Assembly: GCA_029706075.1 (NCBI GenBank)
Contig: JAINUG010000132.1
Span: 816,001-880,000, forward strand
Reading direction: 5' to 3'
Length of the DNA stretch: 64,000 nt
From: Aldrovandia affinis
Taxonomy: Eukaryota; Chordata; Actinopteri; Notacanthiformes; Halosauridae
Part shown: piece after piece, positions 46,666 to 56,718 of the stretch
How the letters are laid out: every line of letters starts with the position of its first letter
Position numbering within the stretch: position 1 is the first letter of the stretch
Notes under the pieces: generated by a model
Seen by the model: only the letters and a program-made list of their open reading frames with translations
Database searches by the model: none
What the model was told of the DNA's origin: nothing
Translations under genes and position numbers: made by a program

Positions 46666-48072
46666 TTACTTGTGGTATAACCAACACTTTTGGTTAGCTT
46701 CTGCAATGAATAATTATGTTTGTTATTTATCTCTACATATCAGTACATGCCATCTGTGGGAGTGTGCTCCCGATCTGAGAAAGGACAGATACACCTCTTC
46801 ATACACTCAGATCTCAGCAGCCCATATTTATTATCCCAGAACAATATCTACTGTTATGCTGAGGAGCTGGAATGAACTTACCACTTCCCACAGAACTTCC
46901 CAGAACAGCTTAATCACTAGCCATCGACCAACGCAGACTAAAGACTCCCCTCCTCGGACCGCATCTCCCTTCCCCTCCCACCCCACCCCCTAGCACCTGC
47001 TACATTATTCATTCAGATGATAAATCTATTCTGTTGCTCTTTTTATTGTATCGTATGGTATTGGGTGTATCAGTGTGTATTTTGAATTTGAGTCACAGTC
47101 CAGTTCCAGTAGTGCTTTAGTGATGAGGCATATACACTCACTGGTTTGTGATGAGGCATATACACTCACTGGTTTGGGAGTGAGTGTTTTTAACCAGGTC
47201 TATGCTTGTAGACGCTCATTTAGCTCATGTGAACGCACATATGTGCTCCTGCGAGTGGAGGATAATAGCATCTGTTAAATGAATGGACTGTAATGATTGA
47301 GGTCATATACAGTATGTTATATCTATATTTAACTAGTTTTTTTCTGACACAACAGAAGCTACTACCATGCTGCTTCCAAAGGCTGCATTTTATCTTATAC
47401 TCTCTTGTACTTTCAAGGTTTTTGGAGGCCCTAAGCAAGATCCTGTTTCGGGCCCCCCTTCCCTTACCCTCCACCCCGAGCTCTTGCCAGATCTGCATGA
47501 CAACATCTATGCATTAATAAGACCAAAGGCAACTTGTTCCACAAAATACTTGTTTTATTGCTCACAAGTTACATTGCTAAGAACATTTTTAAGCCAATAT
47601 ATTACATATGATAATAATGAAAACAAAAATGCAAATGATAAATGATAAACAAATTATATTTAAAATAGTTTTTGGAAAAATACAATGTTTTCAAGAAACT
47701 ATTGCATAAAATGTATTAATCTAAATTTGCTCACTGCTTCCCCAATATACAGCATTCCCATTTACAGTTTAACGCAAACTACACATCTTGGCCTTTCAAA
47801 ATCCTGTGTGATTCCAATTATAACTCGACCGAGAAAATTATTTCTCATGAGGTCAGAACAATTTACAGCACTCGCTCAATGGAAAAAAACTACTGGGAAT
47901 CAGAACTTCCCAGCTGCAAGTACACATAGTCATTTAAAATCAATGAAGTTAATCATTTCATTTTAAAGCAAAGATCTGGTTTTGCCCCTCGGCAGAGATT
48001 ACCAAGTTGCCTGTAGGACAAACTAAGAGGCTTACTGGCTAGTTCACTCTCTTTGCCAACATTCTATTGGAC
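46666..48072. other. Unassigned DNA with a 28-bp duplication
   Basis: GTGATGAGGCATATACACTC plus ACTGGTTT is repeated in tandem at 47120-47147 and 47148-47175. No gene is recognised; the open frames near 47220-47645 overlap on both strands. Confidence 0.5.
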
Positions 48073-48294
48073 CAGGGGTGCCCAAGTTCGGTCCTGGAGA
48101 TTTACTGGGCGTGCAGGCTTTTGTTCCAGCCCTTCACTAACACCCCTGATTTGAACATTCATTGCCTTGACGAGCAGTTGATTAGTGGAATCAGGTGTGT
48201 TAGTGAAGTGATTAATGGAATCAGGTGTGTTAGTGCTGGGCTGGAATAAAAGCCTGCATGCCCAGTAGATCTCAAAGGAACTTGGGCACCCCTG
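48073..48294. mobile_element. hAT-type MITE with perfect target duplication
   Basis: The ends CAGGGGTGCCCAAGTTC and GAACTTGGGCACCCCTG are perfect 17-bp inverted repeats. They are flanked by TATTGGAC on both sides (48065-48072 and 48295-48302). The 222-bp body includes GGAATCAGGTGTGTTAGTG twice. It has no coding capacity and must have been moved by a hAT transposase from elsewhere. Confidence 0.95.
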
Positions 48295-48351
48295 TATTGG
48301 ACCAACTATGAGTGCGATTGGTGTTGACAGCTGGCCTCACAATTTGAGTGG

Positions 48352-48385
48352 AAATAGTGTGAAAATCTACATTTTCACACTATTT
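48352..48385. repeat. Perfect hairpin, 15-bp arms, 4-base loop
   Basis: AAATAGTGTGAAAAT and ATTTTCACACTATTT flank CTAC. Confidence 0.9.
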
Positions 48386-48944
48386 ATACAGCTTTGGTCT
48401 CATCAAATATTCTATTAGAATATTTTACAGTAATTGCTCAATGGTAAAACTGGAGGAACTTCTCAGCTTAAAAGGGTAACTACACCCAACAATGAGAAAA
48501 ATGATTTTCTCTTTAATTTGAGTTTTGTCAGTCCATTCAGGTCGGGACAGCAGTCCTCTTTAGGCCTCAATTGTTGAATCAAACGGCAGATGATTTAAAA
48601 ACATTCCAAAATCTCCTAGCTTGAGTAGAAGTATATAAGTCAAGTTTTGGTTGAATTTTTATCATTAGCTCTGATAACGTCAAATATTCACCATTATTTA
48701 TAACATTATTATAATTAACATTAACTATGATGGTAGCAAGCTATCGATAGCTTGTATCAGCCAGAACATTCACAGACAAGGCACATTGACTTACAGGTGA
48801 AATATACTCCGTAAAACAGGTATGTAAATGAGAGCAAATATATCTTGTCTTGTACACATATTACTTCCATGGTTTTATTTTATTTTTTCTTGAAGGACAG
48901 CCTACTTCCTGTTACCCTTCATAATCCTCTCAAATTTAGTTTCA
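48386..48944. other. AT-rich DNA, nothing recognised
   Basis: No supported feature. Confidence 0.5.
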
Positions 48945-48945
48945 G

Positions 48946-49203
48946 ATTTTTTTCCCGTTTTCCTCCTAATTTAGTGGCCAATTATACCCTCTATTTATTT
49001 ATATTTACCCTTCCCATACGAGTTTGCCACTCATCTCTACCAGGGCAAGCTAATTATCTGAGGGCAGTGAACTCTACTTCCTTTGAGACGGAATTCGCCC
49101 ACCCACGTTCTGGAGACTGCCTTACGTGCTTCACAGTGTCCCCGAGCCGGCTCACCCTCCACCCTCCCCCTGGGGCGGACAGCTAAACGGCCACTTGGTG
49201 GAC
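48946..49203 (-). mobile_element. SINE (family B)
   Basis: It starts on the plus strand with the inverse tail TTTTTTCCCGTTTTCCTCCT and TTTAGTGGCCAATTATACCC, followed by ATTATCTGAGGGCAGTGAAC and CCTTTGAGACGGAATTCGCC. The head side is cut and joined to the 21-bp repeats at 49220. Confidence 0.7.
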
Positions 49204-49219
49204 TCTTTACTACAAAAAA

Positions 49220-49282
49220 AGCAACCATGAGGGGGCCCCTAGCAACCATGAGGGAGCCCCTAGCAACCATGAGGGGGCCCCT
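49220..49282. repeat. 21-bp tandem repeat, three units
   Basis: The unit AGCAACCATGAGGGGGCCCC plus T is repeated three times; unit 2 has GGGAG for GGGGG. The match is otherwise exact. Confidence 0.95.
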
Positions 49283-49377
49283 AAGAGAAAAAGGAGGAGA
49301 AAACTGCCCTACTTATACTACAGTGTGAAATCATGAATGGAGACAAGTAAACGCTATTGGTCAAAAAAATAAAAATA

Positions 49378-49444
49378 AAATAAAACTACAGGAAACTAAG
49401 ATCTCTCTACTGCTCTTAGATCTTAGTTTCCTGTAGTTTTATTT
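49378..49444. repeat. Perfect long hairpin, about 27-bp arms
   Basis: The left arm AAATAAAACTACAGGAAACT continued by AAGATCT is matched without mismatch by AGATCTTAGTTTCCTGTAGT continued by TTTATTT, across a loop of about 13 bases. Confidence 0.9.
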
Positions 49445-50001
49445 AGTCTTAATTTAATTATTGATAATCTGAAATAATGTTGCACTGTCCCTTGCAAGCT
49501 TTAAAAGTTATCTTGTGTACCTGCAAGGAGAGGAGATTGATTTATGATTTATGAGTGGCTTATGATTTGCTTCACTAGTTTTTGGGGGGGGTTTGGGGGA
49601 AGGGGTTGTTGGGGAATTGAATTATCTGTACAGTTGAAATGTTTAGTAAACCTACTATCGCTATGTCAGCCTTGTTCTTCTTCTGTCCTAATGTGCAGTG
49701 CTTTTGCCCTAATGAACGTAACAGAAGATTAAGCTGTGATATCGCTATTCATCAATTGAGTCATGCCATCCACAAACTCTGGGTCACTATCACTCATCTC
49801 CTGATATCTTCATCATCCTTTTGACAAACACCTCCTCCTGTGTTTACGAGTTATGAATAGTTTGATGATCAAGGCTTAATCTGTGCTCACTTTGTTACTT
49901 TTTTATTAAAAACAATAAATACAATCCATACCATCTGACTGAGAGACAAAGTGCATTTATTATAAATTGCAATGTTGTAACTGTACTTTGTGTAAACATT
50001 T
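49445..50001. other. AT-rich DNA, nothing recognised
   Basis: No supported feature. Frames at 49544-49824 have no domain. Confidence 0.5.
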
Positions 50002-50190
50002 AACATTTAACATTTAAGTATTTAGCAGACACTCTTATCCAGAGCGACTTACAAGATGTGCATTAATACATGTTAAGAACAATCATTGTCTGCGAAAGAG
50101 ATCAGTGCAGTAATGCAGCGATAGACATCGTTGTAGACAGCTGCGTACCATACCTGTAACACTGGGAAGGAAAGGGTTAGGGTAGATACA
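50002..50190 (-). mobile_element. Repeat C (L2-like tail), copy 2
   Basis: TAACATTTAACATTTAA units (inverse tail repeats) are followed by TTTAGCAGACACTCTTATCC. The body matches 43796-43937 (AGATCAGTGCAGTAATGCAG, CATACCTGTAACAC). Similar-looking sequence continues to about 50340 without a partner in the window. Confidence 0.6.
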
Positions 50191-50789
50191 ATTCAGGTTT
50201 GTTTTTTTGGGAGGGGGTTTGAGGAGTAAACAAGTATACATATACAAAAAGTATTAAACAAGTAGGCGGTGCTGATGACAATTGGCTAGATGTACAGAAT
50301 TCAGTGGTAGTGGAGTCTGAAAAGGTGGGTTTTGAGGGGCTAAATGTTTTTAACTGTCTAGAACCAACATCATGCTAAAATTGTCATCACTGGATATTAA
50401 ATTCAGTCAGTGTAGGTTTGTGATAATGTAGCCACTAGACTTCATAATATAATGACATTTGCCTTTTGAATTTTCAGAGATGTTAGACTTCCAATCATGT
50501 AATATGCCTCACTTCAATAATTCTGTCACTCGGCAAGAATTGGCTTGAATCACCGCCTCCAATTGGCGCTCTACCTAAAAAGCACCTGACATGTTTTGTC
50601 AGAAGTAACGTCCCCTGAGGTTATGCAGACTCTCACATCATAGTGTCATCCTGGTCAGCCTCAAACAACAGTAAGGTTATTCCTGAGTGACAAGTGAGGT
50701 TACTGGCTGACTAACAATAGCCTCTTCCCAAAACAAGATAATCACTATAAACATAGCCAGCCAAATCAGCATGCTGTGTGATAACTGTA
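50191..50789. other. Unassigned DNA
   Basis: No supported feature. Confidence 0.5.
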
Positions 50790-50802
50790 ATGATGGCATA
50801 CA

Positions 50803-51171
50803 TCCATCCATCCATCCATCCATCCATCCATTATCTAAGCCGCTTATTCCTGGTCAGGGTCGCGCTGGAGCCTATCCCAGCATGCGTTCCGGGCGAGAGG
50901 CAGGAATACACCCTGGACAGGTCGCCAATCCATCGCAGGGCACACACACCATTCACTCACACACTCATACCTACGGGCAATTTAGACTCTCCAATTAGCC
51001 TAACGTGCATGTCTTTGGACTGCGGGAGGAAACCGGAGTACCCAGAGGAAACCCACGCGGACACGGGGAGAACATGCAAACTCCGCACAGAAAGGCCCCC
51101 GGCCTGGATTCGAACCCGAGACCTTCTTGCTGTGAGGCGACAGCGCTATCCACTGCACCACCGTGCCGCCC
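50803..51171 (-). mobile_element. V-SINE (DANA type), full length
   Basis: On the minus strand: a tRNA-like head GGGCGGCACGGTGGTGCAGT with box A TGGTGCAGTGG and box B GGTTCGAATCC, then the strongly conserved V-SINE core (GTTTGCATGTTCTCCCCGTG, GGTTTCCTCCCGCAGTCCA). The 3' part has CTGGGATAGGCTCCAGCGCG and ends in ATGG repeats. ATGATGGCATACA stands on both sides (50790-50802 and 51172-51184), a 13-bp target duplication. The core is known to be conserved across vertebrate V-SINEs; its role is not settled. Confidence 0.95.
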
Positions 51172-51185
51172 ATGATGGCATACAG

Positions 51186-51342
51186 CAAGGCCGTAACCAT
51201 GGAGTCAACATTGGGGGGGACCAAATCAATTTATTTATATTTTTTATATCAGCTAGGCTATATATTGGGGGGGACATTTTGAGCATATCTGAATATTGGG
51301 GGGGATGTGTCCCCCCCAATATATATGGTCGTTTCGGCCTTG
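51186..51342. mobile_element. Small hAT-type MITE nested at the V-SINE edge
   Basis: The ends CAAGGCCGTAACCATGG and GGTCGTTTCGGCCTTG are imperfect inverted repeats. GCATACAG is present on both sides (51178-51185 and 51343-51350), a perfect 8-bp duplication. Inside are three copies of ATTGGGGGGGA and one inverse TCCCCCCCAAT. Confidence 0.93.
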
Positions 51343-51352
51343 GCATACAGTA

Positions 51353-51379
51353 TATATATATATGTGTGTGTGTGTGTAT
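51353..51379. repeat. AT then GT microsatellite
   Basis: A short TATATA run followed by TGTGTGTG, just beyond the MITE target duplication. Confidence 0.85.
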
Positions 51380-51387
51380 AGCCTGTG

Positions 51388-51882
51388 CAGTAGGAGTCCA
51401 CAACCAAGATCTGTTTGTTTTCATCATTCATCAAAAACACAACGTTTTTGCTTTTGACCTCTAACTACTTCACTAAGCTCTGCTGGCATAATTACAAACA
51501 GCTGAAAAACTTTTGCAAAGGAAGTGTCCTTTTTCAAGATTAAAGCACCTGCAGTAGCAACGGGAATGCATAGAGGACCATATGAATTATGTCAATATCC
51601 CATATTAATTGTTACAAGACCAAAACAACTCACACTGTGTATTAGGAATGTCCATGTATTAAAACTCAAATGAAAAATAAGGGCAATTGTGTGCAAACAA
51701 AATATTTATAGATATTTCAATTTCATACCATCCTTTCTCAAACAAACTTTTTTTGTATTTGTATCAGTGTTTTATGACATTTTTGAATATCAAAAACCAC
51801 GAGTAAAAATGTTGTGTTAGTTTTCAATGAACGATGAAAACAAAGAGATCTTGGTAGTGGACTCAGACTTTGGGATCCCACT
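51388..51882. mobile_element. mariner-type non-autonomous element
   Basis: The left arm (GTCCACAACCAAGATCTGTT, TTCATCATTCATCAAAAAC) and the right arm (GTTTTCAATGAACGATGAAA, AGATCTTGGTAGTGGACTCA) are inverse copies over about 55 bp. The outer part of the left arm is missing about a dozen bases compared with the solo end at 3573. There is no transposase. Confidence 0.75.
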
Positions 51883-51889
51883 ACATATA

Positions 51890-52430
51890 TATTTTTTCAC
51901 TTTTTATTTTCTTACTACATGGAATCAGAATTGATTTAATTGGGATTTATTGCCACTGATCAACACAAAATATAATGTCAAATAAAAAAGACAACTAAAA
52001 AACAGAAAATAATTGATATTCCATAAGTATTCACCCCTTTTCCCATAAGACACACCTAAATAAACTCTGGCACAATCAATTGTCCTCAGAGGTCACATAA
52101 TTATTTGATTGGAGTCCACCTGTGTACAATTAAGGTGTTTCTAATGATCACAAATTAAATACACCTGTCTGTGAGAGGTCCCCCTGTTTGGTTAGTGCAT
52201 TTCCAAACAAGAGCTTCATCACGAAGACCAAAGGACACTCAAAACATCCACGAAAAGGTTCTTAAATAGCACCAATCAGGGGAAGGATATAAGATGATTT
52301 CAAAGAAATCCTCCATGGCAGAGATGGGAGAAAGTGTGCCCCGCTGAGTTCCATGGAGGGTTTCCGCTCTTCCAGCTGGAGGCCCAACATCAAGCTCTGC
52401 TCTGCTCACAGGAACAACATCAATGATTGA
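51890..52430 (+). mobile_element. Tc1-like transposon, left part, decayed
   Basis: TTCCATAAGTATTCACCCCT, CACCTAAATAAACTCTGGCA, GATTGGAGTCCACCTGTG and TCACGAAGACCAAAGGACAC are typical of the leader of fish Tc1-like elements upstream of the transposase. No frame of the transposase remains readable. Confidence 0.6.
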
Positions 52431-52439
52431 TCTTACCAC

Positions 52440-52520
52440 GTATTAATGCACATCTTGTAAGTCGCCCGTGGATAAGAGAGCCTGATAAATGCTAAAATGT
52501 CAAATGTCAAATGTAACATC
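52440..52520 (+). mobile_element. SINE/L2 tail, solo
   Basis: CTTGTAAGTCGCCCGTGGAT, AAGAGAGCCTGATAAATGC and three TCAAATG-type repeats. The hairpin has changed (GCCCGTGGATAAGAGAGC). Confidence 0.55.
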
Positions 52521-53063
52521 AGCAGGCGATCTGAGGCATCACTGTGTCGCAAGCAGTGGTCAAAGCCACCCTCCTCAAGCTACTTTTCCATACACTCACA
52601 ATCTGGCATGGCAGCCATACCCGCTGCCCTGCCACAGTACCAAAATGCTTGTTTCTACAATGTGACAAATTAGTTTATTTCTTTTTTTCATATAAAAAAG
52701 TGCTCATTATTTTGCCATTGTGTCAACACATCTAATGGGGATTGGGACTGTACAAACAGCTGTGGTGCAGATTGAAGGAAGTGGAGATCTTGGATGGAAA
52801 CTAAGATCGCAGCTACCATTTCTTAAAACGGGGATAAATCACTTTCACCTTAATTGCCGTAACAGCACCTTATTGCGAGTTGCTGGTCACTGGCATTTGG
52901 GCTCGAAATAATGGCTCTAAGCAATGGCTTTGTGTGCTGCAATGGCTTCCAGTTTTCAGCATTGTTGAAATTGACCTTGCTGTTGAAAGTTTTCACCATT
53001 CATTTTGAACTGTAAACCACAAAAGTTTACATATGACTAAAATAATGTTGTATATAAATTAAA
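52521..53063. other. Unassigned DNA
   Basis: No supported feature. Confidence 0.5.
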
Positions 53064-53113
53064 TTACATTACATTACATTTGGCAGATGCTCTTATCCAG
53101 AGCGACGTACAAC
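53064..53113 (-). mobile_element. SINE/L2 tail, solo
   Basis: ATTACATTACATTACATTTG, then GCAGATGCTCTTATCCAGAG and CGACGTACA: the hairpin tail with its repeat end only. Confidence 0.7.
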
Positions 53114-54355
53114 AAAATGATACAATATACAATATAAATAAATTATCTTGTACATTGTACCTCCCAGAATCACTTAAGAGAGATATAGTCCTGTTTTGGG
53201 AAAATTGAAGTGGTAAAGTTATTGCAATACATTCTAATAGTTGCATGGATAAATATTTTGCCCATAATGCATGCTATCAGGCATGTGTATGTTGTCTATT
53301 TTAAATGCTTCAGCTGTTGTTTTCTTGTGCAATTCTTAGCTCATGCATTTCTTTCCATTTTTGTGTTTCAAATTATTCTCTCATAATTTAAGTAGTTTTG
53401 AAATGTTATACTGTGCAATGTCATTATTTCCATGTTATAATTATTTTTCTAATTACCCTGCTAAAACCTTAATGTTCATGTGTCCTCATGGTTCTCAAAG
53501 TGGAAATACTCCATCCATTGTATTCTTAAGTGTGTGCTGCAAATGGCGTCAATTGGGTGTCCTGGGTGATCGTGAATTGATCTGCTTTACTTGACTAATC
53601 ATAAACAATATTGTGTTTTAAATTCACACTAACTGCATTGAGCCCACATGTTTTGTGTTGTCCTGGGTGCCTTTGTAAATCTGGCCCTGCATTTTATATT
53701 TATCTCACCACAAATTAATCATAAAAGTCTTTACCAATAATAACAACAATAAAATATTAATGCATTAATATGTACAGTGTCTCCTTGTACAAGGTGCCCA
53801 ATTTAAAATGCTCAAATAAATATCTGTCTATTAATATGAATTAATAATATGAATGATGTAATGTGGTGGAATCCATGAATTACATATAACGAAACCAAGC
53901 CTAAAAAATTGATTTCCCTAAACCATCTCTGAATATCTAATGTTTATTGGCCCTAGATTGAATTATTTAGATTTAAAAATGTCAGAATGCATATGTATGT
54001 GCAGAATGTCTTGAATGGAGAAAGATGCCTTCAGTTCACATGGAGATGTACATAAATATTTCAAGACATCTCCTATACTATTTATAGTAGCTTGTTCTAA
54101 GTCATCCATTGACGATGCTAATTAAGTCTCAACCGCATAAGGAAAACATGTATAATACATGTTATGATGTTATGGAGTCGATAGGATAAATAAATATATT
54201 AAAAATAAGGAAATTTTACCTAACCGTACTGCTGAGTGCAGACCCTAAGCGAGTTTTAAACGTTTTTGGTCTCAAATTTCATGACGACTAAATGGAAAGG
54301 CCTTTACCTGTAGTAGGCATCTGGCGATTTCAACACGAAACAGGCTCAAGAGATG
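53114..54355. other. AT-rich DNA, nothing recognised
   Basis: No supported feature. Confidence 0.5.
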
Positions 54356-54357
54356 CT

Positions 54358-54500
54358 AATGCGGTGCGGAGCCGGGCTCTTACCTGGTCGATCTCAGGTC
54401 TGATTCACAGACAAGGCAGCGCCGTGGTCCCCTAGAGCAAGGTGCTTAACCCGAATCGCTTCAATAAATATGCTGCTGTAAAAATGTGACGGTAAGCACT
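54358..54500 (+). mobile_element. tRNA-derived SINE, degraded
   Basis: GCTAATGCGGTGCGGAGCC as head, TCTCAGGTCTGATTC as weak B box, then AGAGCAAGGTGCTTAACCCG and GCTTCAATAAATAT as in the UnaSINE-like copies. The hairpin tail is absent. Confidence 0.55.
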
Positions 54501-54781
54501 GCTGGTCACCCTAGAACATAATGTCTGATGAACAAGTCGGAAGTAAAACATGTAATGAATGGAATTGCTAGGGAAAGCTGCTGGTACATACTAAGTTAAG
54601 GTGTCTCAGCAATATTAATAGCAGGACAACACAGGACAATACATACACCTATCTATCGATATTTCCAGTCTGAAGTGGTTGACTTCACTCGTTTTAACAT
54701 ATCTATATAGCATTGGAGGGTTTTCATTCCCATACTATTCTAAAATGAGCTTGCTATGATAATGCCATGAGATTGTTAATG

Positions 54782-54784
<3 letters not shown>

Positions 54785-54813
<29 letters not shown>
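54785..54813. repeat. (CA)n microsatellite
   Basis: About 15 CA units, followed by CGTGTGTAC. Confidence 0.95.
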
Positions 54814-54817
<4 letters not shown>

Positions 54818-55379
54818 TGTACAAAGTCCCCCAGTGCAACTGTGTGATTTTCATACAGACACATACATATCAGTCATGAGAAAACGCAGTGTGTCCGTGG
54901 GACAGAACTCACTTACGTTTCAGAAGACAAAGGGAGCTGTACTAAAATGAGACCACAATGACATTAACGCAAGAGCTGTGTCTGCCAGATTGTTTTTCAA
55001 TGTCAATTATGATGAGCATGCTCATTTATCTGCAAGACTTTGCAAAACAATTGAAGATTGCATCTAAATGTCTAAATAAGTTAGTAATAAGCAATGCCTT
55101 GTCCTGGGTGAAGCTCAGTTCAAACATTAAGGTTGCTGTTGTAGATACAATTCAGAGACTGTTTGACATTTTGTGAAAACATTCATTGCGAAATGAAGCT
55201 TGGAATCGGTCATGAACACAAGTTCATGCTCATTAGTGTATCATGCGATAAGGTATTTTCACTTCAATGGGGATTGACAACTATGGTTGTTTTCCAACAG
55301 TACTCTTAGAAAAAGAGCAGGGCAGGGAATATAAATAAGTATTTGGCCTCTGCGAATGAAACATTGGATTTTACATCTT
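54814..55379. other. Unassigned DNA
   Basis: No supported feature. Confidence 0.5.
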
Positions 55380-55384
55380 GTAGA

Positions 55385-55500
55385 ATATTGCGAATGCAGA
55401 AAAATCAATGGTCGAGTATGTATTAGTCTATAAATATCCTGTGCGCATTTTCAGGTTTCATTCTGATGAAAATGGGAGATTCTCCTCTCTCGTTCTCAGC
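55385..55500. repeat. Local duplication, unit 1
   Basis: Shares AATCAATGG..GTATTAGTCTATAAATATCCTGTGCGC and GATTCTCCTCTCTCGTTCTC with unit 2, which lies about 320 bp away in the same direction, with moderate divergence between. Confidence 0.75.
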
Positions 55501-55702
55501 ATATACATGTACAAGTGTAAGGGGAGAAAACATGTAAAGAGTTTTAAAAAATGAGATTTTAAAAAGTCGATATAAGTTGTGATATCAGTACAGTAAAAGC
55601 TTCCATTTATAACGAGAAATATGCAAACGCTCAGGCAGTGTGGAGAAACGTGTACAGCATGAATGGCATTATGAAATGTAACCCACATAAACGCACATTC
55701 TG

Positions 55703-55823
55703 TCAAAGCAGAAAAGTCAATCATAGACAATGCATTAGCCTATAGTAGGCTATAAATGTCCTGTGCGCACATCCATGTTCCACTACGATGAAGAGGAACG
55801 ATTCTCCTCTCTCGTTCTCAGCA
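55703..55823. repeat. Local duplication, unit 2
   Basis: AGTCAATCATAGACAATGCA, CTATAAATGTCCTGTGCGC and GATTCTCCTCTCTCGTTCTC correspond in order to unit 1. The sequence between the units contains no known repeat. Confidence 0.75.
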
Positions 55824-56586
55824 TCAAATCTCCATCTCCAGCACATACTCCCAAAGCCCCATCCCTCATCGCCCTAGTTACACCTACGTTCGCGGACGTT
55901 TGTGACACGTCGGGACTGCTGCACACCAGCAGACCTGCGTTTCAGAGGGTCCCCATCTTCAGCTGGGGTTTGGCTGCCCTCCCGGATGCTCTGTGTTCGT
56001 ACGCATCATGTTTTTAACCAGGGTTAGTGTTAGAAGCACATGTCTGATTCCCATTCCCAGTCACCTGTCGACATCTTAACTCCGCCCACGTTGGGGTGAA
56101 GTGCTGGACGGGCCACGCGGTGAAGCAGGACGAGCTGAGGGATTACAGTGTAACTCCCGCGAAAAATCCTGCTTGCTCCTGAAACCTGCATCAACCAGAT
56201 TTTAAATGTAACGCAATTTGTAAGGCTTCCCAAAATCCCAGCAATACGACACATTCATCTTGCGGCCGCCTACCAGCTGGTGTTTTACGGGCAACGGTGT
56301 CGAAGGTGACGTCAGCACGGAGCTCTGAGTGAAATCAATCTTCAGCAAAGGACAATGGTGGGTGGGAGCCCATTGTCCAGGACTGTGATTACTATTATAA
56401 TCGCTCAAAGAGACATGTCTTAGCACTACTGCTAAAGAATACAATGTGGGTTAAGTGCTTAATATAAAGAAGGGGAGAACAAAGTCAAACATCAAAGATA
56501 GCAGGTCACTGAAAAGGAAATATATCCTTCAGAGTGCTGAAATAGAAACTGCTGGTGTGAATATTTGTCATTACTTTTTTAAAAAT
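55824..56586. other. Unassigned, GC-richer DNA
   Basis: Frames at 55763-56017 (+) and 56030-56444 (-) have no domain. No gene is recognised. Confidence 0.45.
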
Positions 56587-56587
56587 A

Positions 56588-56718
56588 TGCCATTTAGCCA
56601 AAGCGACTCATGGTAGTGAACGCATTCATTTTTCAGTTTATGTGGTCCCAGTGGGAATCGAATCCACAACCTAAGCGTTGTCAACGCCGTGCTCTGCCTA
56701 CTGAGCCAAGCAGAACCA
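56588..56718 (-). mobile_element. SINE (family A), hairpin deleted
   Basis: The minus strand gives the best tRNA-like head of the family: GCTTGGCTCAGTAGGCAGAG (box A) and GTGGATTCGATTCCCACTGG (box B region). The tail lacks the GACGCTTTTATC half of the hairpin. Confidence 0.8.

Noticed and set aside
47367-47645. A 92-codon frame containing a GGPKQDPVSGPP segment
   Set aside because: Composition is unremarkable, no family is recognised and the other strand is equally open.
51120-51171. A second possible tRNA gene
   Set aside because: It is the head of the V-SINE, continuous with the conserved core and bounded by the target duplication.
56588-56718. A possible functional tRNA gene
   Set aside because: Boxes A and B are present, but the acceptor stem does not close, the anticodon arm is irregular and the unit is repeated with a tail, so it is a SINE head.
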